A DNA stretch of 44,071 bases from a virus. Shown in pieces: positions 13,899 to 21,255 of this stretch. A model generated the notes under the pieces. The model had not been told where the DNA came from. It saw only the letters and a program-made list of their open reading frames with translations, and did not search any database. The stretch's first letter is position 1, and the number at the start of each line of letters is the position of its first letter. Location: positions 1 to 44,071 of the IMG/VR virus record IMGVR_UViG_3300029953_000063; one strand, 5' to 3'. The translations under genes were made by a program, and so were the position numbers.

Positions 13899-16009
13899 GC
13901 GGCAACGGCAATTTACCGCCTGATCAATGGCCCCCTGGATACACGCCAAACGCTGCGGAGTGGGATGCTGCGTTTTCTGGCTTGGTCCGCAATGTTGGAA
14001 CGGCCACAACGGCAGGAGAATTGGCCGAATTTGCAGACAGCACAGGTCTCAACCTTGTGGGGGTTCCAAACACGCTGCTGACTGCCGTTCAGAGCGTATC
14101 AACCATCGCCGCTCTGCGTGCCTTGACGACTGTCACAGGCGCCGAAAGCATTGCCTACGTTGAAGGCTATGCGGCGAATGGAGACGGCGGTGAGGGGGTT
14201 TTCACAGTCAATTCCTCGGATACGACATCGGCAGATAACGGCGGCACTATCATTGTCGATGGGTCGGCCCGGCGCTGGTATCGCAGCCTGCATGCCTGTT
14301 CTGTTTCAGCCCATCACTTTGGCGCAACGGTCAATGCAGGGGTGGATTGCTCTGCCTCGGTCAATGCAGCGATCAACTTTGTGGCTCTGACTGGTGGCCT
14401 CGTTACCCTTGAAGCTGGGACTTATACCGTTTCCAGCACCATCATCATGAAGACCAAAGTGGGCCTGCAAGGTAAAGGTCATCAGAAAACATTCATCGTT
14501 GGCGCTGCTGGAACCACCATGGATCTGGTGCAGACCTATCAGTTCCCCGCGCTGACCGGCACCAACACGGTTGGCGGCCCCTATGGCTGGTCCATCAAGG
14601 GCATCAGCTTCAATGGCCTAAAAGCATCCCGATCCGCCGGCCGGTGCGTTGCGATCTATGGCTATGACTATGTGATTGATGATTGCGAATTCTTCAACGC
14701 TCATGGGGATGGCGTCTATTCGGAGTGGGCGACCTCGGGCAGCGTTCCTGTGGCCTCGGGTGGCAACGGGATGGAAGCCCTGATGGAGAACGTCAAGTTC
14801 TTCCAAAACGGCGGAAACGGCCTGACGTTCAATGGCCCGCATGATTCGGGCATCATCAATGCCCTGTCGTTCCTGAACACAGGATACGGGATCGCAGCAA
14901 ATCAAACGGCCAATTATTCCGGCGGCTGCAACCTCATTACTGTTCATGCATATGCCAACGGCAATCACGGCATTTACGTGAATACTGGCGTCAACATGGG
15001 TCAGGTCCAAAGCGAAAGTAATCTTGGCGCCGCTGGTGGCTTCTATATTGACACAGCGGGTTTTGTCGTTGGGTCCGATATCACCGCTTATTCAAACGGT
15101 GGGTTTGGGATGCAGGTCAATGGCGGCTTGTCTTCTATGTCTAACCTCTTTTTTCACGCCAATGGCACCAATGGCTTGGTGGTCAACGGGGGCGCCAATA
15201 CGTTCTCAAACGTCTTGTCCAGCAACAATGGACAGGACGGGGTAATCCTCACCTCCACTGGCACATCCAATATTATCTCCGGGTTGCTTTGCCAGTCCAA
15301 TGGCAGTTTTGGCGTGGCTTGCTCGGGATCGGATAACGCCATCACGGGCATTTTGGCTGAGTTCAACACGGGCGGCGGCGTGACGATCGCCAATGGGGTC
15401 GGTTTCGTCCGGATGTCTGGTGAGGTCAACAACAACGGGGCTGGCGCGGTTCAGGTGCCTCTGGGCACCATGGGTGCTGGCTGCATGATTGATCTGGCCG
15501 TGTTTACGGTCGCAGGCCAGACGGCGTGGACTGGGAATATCGGCAATAATTTCGTCCGCATCGCTGTGGCCGGTGCTGGCGCTGGCAGTCCGATTGATAG
15601 CGGTCCCGGTGTAACCGATGGGTCTAGCGCGAACGGCGGCCAGATCGGGGAAGTTGCGACAGTTCAGGGGTTTGGTGTGGCTCTGACCTCTGGAACCTCA
15701 GCGACCATAACCTCAATGGGCCTAACCCCAGGTGACTGGGATGTCACAGGTGTGGGGTTGGTCACGCCAAGTGGCGGAGCGACGATCTCTAACTTTGCGT
15801 CCAGCACATCAACGGCGAGTAGTGTCCTGGGCGCTTTCCCCTATGCCGCCATCATGAGCGCCAGCACGACGGGCCAGATGTCTGCGGCGCTGCCGACACG
15901 GCGCGTAAGCGTTTCGGCGTTCACGACGATCTATCTTGTGACCCAAGCTAGCTTCAGCGGGGGCACCGTCAATGGCGCTGGGTATCTCTATGCGAGGCGC
16001 GTGAGATGA
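13895..16009 (+). CDS. Tailspike with pectate-lyase-like beta-helix
   Basis: This is a 704-residue receptor-binding/depolymerase candidate. Residues 1-60 form a head-binding-like N-terminus (PPDQWPPGYTPNAAEWDAAF). A linker follows with 'GYAANGDGGEGVFTVNSSDT' and 'GSARRWYRS', typical of tailspikes whose spike domain starts with a 'FGA..dg..D.saavnaAi' block; here it is HHFGATVNAGVDCSASVNAA (about 147-166). A long right-handed beta-helix with Asn-Gly-rich turns covers about 170-560. The C-terminal domain (about 590-704) contains TPGDWDVTG and a beta sandwich. Its likely target is host surface polysaccharide. Catalytic acids cannot be placed by eye. Confidence 0.85.
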   Translation: MSGNGNLPPDQWPPGYTPNAAEWDAAFSGLVRNVGTATTAGELAEFADSTGLNLVGVPNTLLTAVQSVSTIAALRALTTVTGAESIAYVEGYAANGDGGEGVFTVNSSDTTSADNGGTIIVDGSARRWYRSLHACSVSAHHFGATVNAGVDCSASVNAAINFVALTGGLVTLEAGTYTVSSTIIMKTKVGLQGKGHQKTFIVGAAGTTMDLVQTYQFPALTGTNTVGGPYGWSIKGISFNGLKASRSAGRCVAIYGYDYVIDDCEFFNAHGDGVYSEWATSGSVPVASGGNGMEALMENVKFFQNGGNGLTFNGPHDSGIINALSFLNTGYGIAANQTANYSGGCNLITVHAYANGNHGIYVNTGVNMGQVQSESNLGAAGGFYIDTAGFVVGSDITAYSNGGFGMQVNGGLSSMSNLFFHANGTNGLVVNGGANTFSNVLSSNNGQDGVILTSTGTSNIISGLLCQSNGSFGVACSGSDNAITGILAEFNTGGGVTIANGVGFVRMSGEVNNNGAGAVQVPLGTMGAGCMIDLAVFTVAGQTAWTGNIGNNFVRIAVAGAGAGSPIDSGPGVTDGSSANGGQIGEVATVQGFGVALTSGTSATITSMGLTPGDWDVTGVGLVTPSGGATISNFASSTSTASSVLGAFPYAAIMSASTTGQMSAALPTRRVSVSAFTTIYLVTQASFSGGTVNGAGYLYARRVR

Positions 16010-16052
16010 TCACGGGCGCCGTCATTTTCCAAACCACATAGGAGGCTGCGGG

Positions 16053-17027
16053 ATGGCTGCGCCCACTATTTCCACGGCTTCCAGCTTCAACATGACGCGG
16101 GACAAGATTTGCCAGCGGGCATTGCGTCTTCTGCAAGCGATTGAGGCCGGGGAAACGCCTGGTGCCGATCTGATGGCGACCGCCGTTGAAGCCCTAAACG
16201 CTTGGACCAAAGAGCAGCAGGCGACGGGCCTGCATCTGTGGACGGAAACTGAGGGTGTCGTCATCCCTGTGCCCGGTCAGAATTCCTATGCCCTTGGCAC
16301 CGGAACGCCAGATATGGCCGTCAACGGACCTCTGTATGGGGTTCTGTCGGCCGGGAACGCAGCGGGGAGCACGGTAATCAATCTGGTGGCCCCTCCAGGC
16401 ACCGTGGATGGCGATACACTGGCTATCTTGTCTGCGGCCGGGCAGTTCACGCTTTCAACCATTACCGCCATTGGCGCATCCACCGTGACGATTGCTGCGC
16501 CGGGGCTTTTGGTGGCCGCTAACCAAAATGCCCCCGTCCTGACATGGCATTCGACGGCGACGATGAGCCGACCCCTGCGTGTTTTGTCGCTGCGCCGATA
16601 CAATCTGCAGAGCAAGATCAACGTTCCGCTCATGCCGCTTGCCCGGCTGGATTTCCGCGGCCTGCCGAACCAGCAGCAGCCGGGCGTCATCAATTCGTGG
16701 TTCTATGACCCCCAGCTTACCTTTGGCCGTCTGTGGCTCTGGCTCTCACCTCAGAACCCCATCGGGGATGTCTGCAATATCACCTATATGCGGCCACTGA
16801 ATGATTGGACCAACCCCAGCAATATCGGGGATTTTCCGCAAGAATGGCTGTCCTGCATCGCCTATAATCTTGCGGTCGAGATGCTGCCAGAATTTGGTGT
16901 TCCGACCACGCAAGCGCAATTACTGATCCAGATGGCGGCCCAAAAGCTTGATATCTGCCAGGGCTTCGATAAGGAGCCCGAAAGCGTTTTCTTTGGCTAT
17001 GCGTCTGAGCCGGGGTTCTTCCGCTAA
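16053..17027 (+). CDS. P22 gp4-like head-to-tail adaptor
   Basis: This 324-residue protein opens RDKICQRALRLLQAIEAGETP and ALNAWTKEQQATGLHLWTET. That opening is characteristic of the phage tail accessory factor that docks under the portal ring: 'i...AL.li.a..age.p...d...al..Ln.m...w...gl.lw'. An inserted beta domain occupies about 90-165 (GSTVINLVAPPGTVDGDTLA, TLSTITAIGASTVTIAAPG). The C-terminal half returns to the family (PLMPLARLDFRGLPNQQQPG and FPQEWLSCIAYNLAVEMLPE). AGGAGG precedes ATG 16053. It precedes a gp10-like gene, as in P22. Confidence 0.85.
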   Translation: MAAPTISTASSFNMTRDKICQRALRLLQAIEAGETPGADLMATAVEALNAWTKEQQATGLHLWTETEGVVIPVPGQNSYALGTGTPDMAVNGPLYGVLSAGNAAGSTVINLVAPPGTVDGDTLAILSAAGQFTLSTITAIGASTVTIAAPGLLVAANQNAPVLTWHSTATMSRPLRVLSLRRYNLQSKINVPLMPLARLDFRGLPNQQQPGVINSWFYDPQLTFGRLWLWLSPQNPIGDVCNITYMRPLNDWTNPSNIGDFPQEWLSCIAYNLAVEMLPEFGVPTTQAQLLIQMAAQKLDICQGFDKEPESVFFGYASEPGFFR

Positions 17028-18706
17028 TGGGCATGCAGCAAATTCCGTTTGTGCCGATGCAGGGAAAATCCCGGTCAAGCACGCTTGATGCTCAGGTTTG
17101 CATCAACTTCTTTGCCGAACAGGCGCCGAGCAAGGATGCGGAAAGCGAGGTCATGGCGGTCGGGGTGCCTGGCCTGAAGGTCTTTTCAAGCCTTTCCACT
17201 GGCCCTATACGCGCCTTCCATATCGTCAATGACCTGCTTTACGTCGTGAGCGGACCCGGACTGTTCAGCCTCAGCAAAACTGGGGTTGTGTCTGATTGTG
17301 GGACTGGGATTGCCGGTTCCAGCGTGGTCAATGTGGCGGATAATGGCCAACAAATCCTCATCGTCAACGGTCAGGAGGGCTACCTCTACCAGATCAGCAC
17401 AAACACCCTGACCCAGATCGGCCCAAATACGGTCATTGACGTGCAGATTTCGTCGGAGGCTGTGCCTGGTGACGAAGCTCTTAATATCACGGTAACCACG
17501 ACAAATCAGACTGTCGAAAATATCACTATTCCATCAGACATTACTGGCCCTGGCATTCCACCAGGGACGTCGATACTTTCAGTTTCAGGAAATATCCTGA
17601 ATATTTCAGCGCCAATTACCCAGGATTTGCCAGTTGGAACGGCTTTGGTTGTAACAGTGATTGGTACGAACGCCTTTTACCCGGCAAAGACGGTGACATT
17701 TATTGACGGATATTTTGTCCTAGAGCGCACTGGCACGGCGGAGTTTTTCTATAGCGGTCTCTACAATGGTGCGACCTATAACGGGCTGGACTATGCGACC
17801 AAGGAAAGCAATTCGGACTTTTTGCAGGGCGTCATCAATCTCCATCAGCTTCTGATCCTGATCGGCGAGCGCACGTCTGAGCTTTGGTATGATTCGGGAA
17901 CCACGGATGCGCCGTTTTCACCCTACACCAGTTCAGCGATCCAGCGCGGGACCGCAGCGCCTTACAGCATCGTCCTTGAGGACAATGCGATTTTCTTTCT
18001 GGGCGATGACCTGATTTTCTACCGGTTTCAGACCTATTTGCCCGTGCGCATAAGCACGCATGTTGAGGAATCGGTCTGGGCTTCCTACGGCAGCTATGCC
18101 GATGCATTCGCCTTTGTGACGATCTGGCAGGGGCACAAGTTCATCAATCTCACATTCCCGTCGGCGCCCGGCGATCAGCCACGGACATGGGTCTTCGATA
18201 TCGCCACATCCCTCTGGCATGTGCGGGATAGCGTGGATCAAGACAATGTCAGCATGGCCAGATGGCGTGGAAATGCAGGGATTATGTATTTCGGTCAGAC
18301 CCTTATCGGGGACTGCGTCAACGGAAATGTGGGCGTTTGGGACTACGACACGTTCACCGAATACGGAAATACGATCGTCGGGCAGGTTAGTTCGCCGCCT
18401 ATCCATAAAAACCGGCGCCGGATCTTCATGCGGGCTCTGGAAGTCTACATGGAAAGCGGGACGGGGCTCCAGGAGGGCGAAGGGTCTGACCCGCAGATCT
18501 ATCTGGATTACAGCGATGATGGCGGCAAGACGTGGTCTGCGCGGAAATTGCCGCAATCCTTTGGCCCACAAGGGCAATACAAGAAGCGTTGCCGGTGGCT
18601 GCGCCTAGGCCAAGCACGCACGCGGACCCTTCGATTGACGATCACAGATCCGGTCAGGCGCAACATCATTGGCGCCTACCTTGATGTCCAAGCAGGAGAA
18701 TCATAA
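17027..18706 (+). CDS. P22 gp10-like tail accessory (DNA stabilisation) protein
   Basis: This 559-residue protein has an N-terminus reading MQQIPFVPMQGKSRSSTLDA and INFFAEQAP, matching the P22 gp10 family opening ('P.....sRs...daq.cvN.yPE'), then 'GVPGLKVFSSLSTGPIRAFH'. Repeated beta blades follow (YVVSGPGLFSLS, ILIVNGQEGYLYQ). An insert of about 75 residues (about 140-220, LNISAPITQDLPVGT) looks like a beta-sandwich domain absent from compact homologues. The C-terminus has DYSDDGGKTWSARKLPQSFG and RCRWLRLGQARTRTLRLTIT, a family hallmark. It forms part of the tail hub closing the portal. Confidence 0.88.
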   Translation: MGMQQIPFVPMQGKSRSSTLDAQVCINFFAEQAPSKDAESEVMAVGVPGLKVFSSLSTGPIRAFHIVNDLLYVVSGPGLFSLSKTGVVSDCGTGIAGSSVVNVADNGQQILIVNGQEGYLYQISTNTLTQIGPNTVIDVQISSEAVPGDEALNITVTTTNQTVENITIPSDITGPGIPPGTSILSVSGNILNISAPITQDLPVGTALVVTVIGTNAFYPAKTVTFIDGYFVLERTGTAEFFYSGLYNGATYNGLDYATKESNSDFLQGVINLHQLLILIGERTSELWYDSGTTDAPFSPYTSSAIQRGTAAPYSIVLEDNAIFFLGDDLIFYRFQTYLPVRISTHVEESVWASYGSYADAFAFVTIWQGHKFINLTFPSAPGDQPRTWVFDIATSLWHVRDSVDQDNVSMARWRGNAGIMYFGQTLIGDCVNGNVGVWDYDTFTEYGNTIVGQVSSPPIHKNRRRIFMRALEVYMESGTGLQEGEGSDPQIYLDYSDDGGKTWSARKLPQSFGPQGQYKKRCRWLRLGQARTRTLRLTITDPVRRNIIGAYLDVQAGES

Positions 18707-18709
18707 TCC

Positions 18710-18979
18710 ATGGCCACAAACACGGGACTGACCCTCCCGCCGCTGCAAAGCATCCAGTTCATCGACCCATCCTCCGGTCAATTGACCCCGATGGGCCTCA
18801 CTGCTTTGCAGAAGATCGTAACGGCCATCCAAGCGCTTCAGGATGGCACCGTTCTGCCGGCGTATTTCCCCACGCCCACAAGCACGAGCTGCGCCAATGA
18901 TGGAGCGGCAGAGGCTATTGGTGTGAAGGTCGGCCAGCTTTACCGCAATGGCTCAGTCATTCAGGAGCGCATCATCTGA
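18710..18979 (+). CDS. Small tail-region protein
   Basis: This 89-residue protein reads LPPLQSIQFIDPSSGQLTPM, then a helix (GLTALQKIVTAIQAL) and a C-terminal 'GVKVGQLYRNGSVIQERI'. This pattern is typical of short proteins following gp10-like genes in podoviruses; in some phages it appears at the ends of fibre proteins. Function is unknown. The ribosome site AGGAG lies upstream of ATG 18710, and the stop overlaps the next start by one base. Confidence 0.72.
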   Translation: MATNTGLTLPPLQSIQFIDPSSGQLTPMGLTALQKIVTAIQALQDGTVLPAYFPTPTSTSCANDGAAEAIGVKVGQLYRNGSVIQERII

Positions 18980-19530
18980 TGTCCGAGTTTCTTAAACTCG
19001 CTTCTGGCTTGGATGTGTCGTCTTTGGCCTTGGAAATTCATCGCCAACCCGAACTCTGGGATCAAAACCCCACGCGCCGCACGTTCGAGAACACTCCACA
19101 TGCCGACATGACGGACATATGGATCAGGTTCAGAGCTGAGGAAGAATTGCGCAGTCTGGAAGACCACAAGACCGAGCATCGCTGTGTTTTTTGGCCTGCG
19201 TGGTATGCCCTGCCGTCGTTACGTCCCCTCGTCTTTGGTATGATGACGAAGGTGCAGGCTACCGAACTTGGATCAGTGCTTGTGACCCGCTTGCCGCAGG
19301 GGGGCACGATCAAGACCCATACCGATGCAGGGGCATGGGCGCCGGAATTCTTCAACATGAAGCTGCACCTGATCCTGTCGGGGCAAGCGATCGTCACGTG
19401 CCTTGAGGAAAGCCAAGTTTTTGGGAAGGGTGACCTCTTCACCTTCGACAATCTCAAACTGCATTCGGTCGAGAACCATTGGCCGGAAGACCGAATAGCG
19501 CTGATCGTCTCCATGAGGGTTGAGGCATGA
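18979..19530 (+). CDS. Aspartyl/asparaginyl beta-hydroxylase-like 2OG-Fe(II) oxygenase
   Basis: This is a 183-residue double-stranded beta-helix enzyme. The iron triad is visible: H114 and D116 in IKTHTDAGAW, and H162 in LKLHSVENHW. R172 (PEDRIALIVSMR) lies ten residues after the distal His, where 2-oxoglutarate is usually bound. The N-terminal 'HADMTDIWIRF' (about 41-51) is also typical of the phage branch of this family. It would hydroxylate an amino-acid side chain or a small substrate; the target is unknown. It lies inside the tail operon, coupled to neighbours by 1-bp and 4-bp overlaps, and is followed by a Zn-binding protein and a cupin. Confidence 0.88.
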   Translation: MSEFLKLASGLDVSSLALEIHRQPELWDQNPTRRTFENTPHADMTDIWIRFRAEEELRSLEDHKTEHRCVFWPAWYALPSLRPLVFGMMTKVQATELGSVLVTRLPQGGTIKTHTDAGAWAPEFFNMKLHLILSGQAIVTCLEESQVFGKGDLFTFDNLKLHSVENHWPEDRIALIVSMRVEA

Positions 19531-19856
19531 GCGTTGTTCGTAATCTCTCTGGGGGGGGTATCGCATTCTGGTGTCCAGGCTGTGAAGATACCCATCAGGT
19601 CAATTCTCAGCCGGAAAGGTCGCGATGGGCATATAACGGTAACCCTGCAAAGCCGACATTTTCACCTTCTATCTTGGTAACCTATCAGGACTTGAGCGGG
19701 GACGGTCAGCATGAGAGGTGCCATTCCTTCGTCACGGATGGTCGCATTCAGTTCCTAAGCGATTGCACGCATAAACTTGTCGGCCAAACCGTTGATCTGC
19801 CGCAATGGCCATACGCGCCAGGCACTTATGGTGGCATAGAGGAACCAGAAGCATGA
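19527..19856 (+). CDS. Zinc-binding conserved phage protein (CPGC...CHSFV...DCTH)
   Basis: This 109-residue protein has conserved metal-ligand-like pairs: C16-P-G-C19, then WAYNGNPAKPTFSPSI (about 34-49), C65-H66 in CHSFVTDGRIQFLSDC, and C80/H82, ending GQTVDLPQWP. I recognise this as a common small phage protein, sometimes mislabelled 'ammonia monooxygenase'. No function is established to my knowledge. It overlaps the oxygenase gene by ATGA and the cupin gene by ATGA, so the three are translated as a block. Confidence 0.8.
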   Translation: MSVVRNLSGGGIAFWCPGCEDTHQVNSQPERSRWAYNGNPAKPTFSPSILVTYQDLSGDGQHERCHSFVTDGRIQFLSDCTHKLVGQTVDLPQWPYAPGTYGGIEEPEA

Positions 19857-20239
19857 ATCGGCCCTGCGATACTTGCGGTGGGGCCTTGGATGGCCGCTGC
19901 TATGTTCGGTCGGGAAATCAGCCTGAGACCATGGAATTTGTGGTCGATGGCATGTGGATCAACCAAGTGACTTTAAAGGGCAAAGACTTGGCCCTTCCTC
20001 AGCATAGCCACAAATTTGAGCACCTCAGCGCGATTACGCGAGGAAGCGTTAGGGTTATCTGCGAAGGAATGCCTGATCGAGAATTCACTGCAACAGATGT
20101 CCCAGCTATGGTCAGAATTCCTGCAAACGCTAAACATCTGTTCATTACCCTCAGTGATGAGGTAACTATCCTTTGCCTACACAGAATTGACCGCACTGGC
20201 GCTGTGGAGATTGCTGAAGAGCATCACATTGTGGAGTAA
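19853..20239 (+). CDS. Cupin-domain protein
   Basis: The start is ATG 19853 (ATGA overlap); the longer reading to 19805 would run back over the preceding gene. The 128-residue product opens with MNRPCDTCGG, a possible metal-binding knuckle. A single cupin barrel follows, with H51-x-H53...E56 in PQHSHKFEHLSAITRGSVRV and a second-motif His (H95, IPANAKHLF). This metal-binding fold includes dioxygenases, isomerases and plain binding proteins. The catalytic role is undefined. Third member of the oxygenase cassette. Confidence 0.8.
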   Translation: MNRPCDTCGGALDGRCYVRSGNQPETMEFVVDGMWINQVTLKGKDLALPQHSHKFEHLSAITRGSVRVICEGMPDREFTATDVPAMVRIPANAKHLFITLSDEVTILCLHRIDRTGAVEIAEEHHIVE

Positions 20240-20244
20240 ATCCA

Positions 20245-21255
20245 GTGCCGTTCGCCGCTGTAGGAGCCGCTGCTGCCGCCGTAACTGCCGGAACGCAGAT
20301 TTATGGTGCAGTTTCGGCGGGGAATAACTCGTCAGGATCTGCACTAGAGGCAGCCAAGATTCAAGCCCAAGCGGAGCAGAACGCTGAGGATATTGCGTCT
20401 CAAAACGCAGATCAAACGTCGCTGATTACTCAGCAAAATCAGCAGGCCAGCACCGCAGCGGCAAACCAATACTACAACACCGCCTCGTCTAACCTTACGC
20501 CTGCCATTTCGACTGGCAATTCTGCGCTCTATTCGCTGGCTAACCTGTATGGTTTGAACGGCACAAGCGGCACGGCGGCGGCCAATCAGACAACGGCAGG
20601 GCAGGCACTACAGCAGCTTCAGGGGCTTTCTGGCATCGGGGGCGCAAGTTCAGCATCTGCCTTCAACAATGCCTATTCGGCGTTTCAGAACAGCCCCACA
20701 TACCAGTTTGCAGCTCAGCAGGGATCGCAGGCTTTGGATCGCTCGGCCGCATCCACAGGAACGCTTCTTTCCGGCGGACAGATCAAAGCTGCTGAAAGCT
20801 ATGGCTCAGGTTTGGCCAGCCAGGGGCTGTCTCAATACACATCGAACCTGCAAAACCTTTACAGCGGGCAGGTTTCTGGGTTGCAGAACCTGGGTTCGAC
20901 GGGCGAAAGCGCGGCATCAACACTCGGCAGTCTTGGCTCTCAAGCGGCTGGGACAATCGCTGGTGTGAATAACAGCGCATCCAGCACGATTGGATCTGCC
21001 CTTTCCAGCGCTTCCAGCGCGGAAACGAATGCCGCTCAGAATTCCGGGACCGCTCAGGCATCCGGTGTCCTTGGATCGTCTCAAGCCCAAAACACAGAAT
21101 TGGCTAATTCATTGGCCTCTTTGACCGGCAACAACAGCAGCTACTCTAACAGCAATGCGTTGGGGTCAATCCTTGGGGGCGTTTCCAGCTTGTTTGGAAG
21201 CAGCGGAAGCAGTGGCCTAGCGTCTACCGGAAATACGGGTTGGGTAACCACATGA
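20245..21255 (+). CDS. Ejection/internal virion protein 1 (P22 gp7-like)
   Basis: This 336-residue protein starts at GTG 20245. It opens with a hydrophobic Ala/Gly helix (VGAAAAAVTAGTQIYGAVSA), then Gln/Ala-rich helices. The block 'FQNSPTYQFAAQQGSQALDR' (about 147-166) followed by SAASTGTLLSGGQIKAAESY is the hallmark of small DNA-ejection proteins in podoviruses ('nsPgYqF...qG..AldrsaaArG.llSGg..ka...YG..la'). The Ser/Gly/Asn-rich C-terminus is low complexity. It is expected inside the capsid and to be released at infection to help form the DNA conduit. Confidence 0.82.
   Translation: MPFAAVGAAAAAVTAGTQIYGAVSAGNNSSGSALEAAKIQAQAEQNAEDIASQNADQTSLITQQNQQASTAAANQYYNTASSNLTPAISTGNSALYSLANLYGLNGTSGTAAANQTTAGQALQQLQGLSGIGGASSASAFNNAYSAFQNSPTYQFAAQQGSQALDRSAASTGTLLSGGQIKAAESYGSGLASQGLSQYTSNLQNLYSGQVSGLQNLGSTGESAASTLGSLGSQAAGTIAGVNNSASSTIGSALSSASSAETNAAQNSGTAQASGVLGSSQAQNTELANSLASLTGNNSSYSNSNALGSILGGVSSLFGSSGSSGLASTGNTGWVTT

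Noticed and set aside
19805-19852. Upstream extension of the cupin gene
   Set aside because: The 16 extra codons run through the preceding gene in another frame. The ATGA overlap at 19853 is the normal junction type in this operon.
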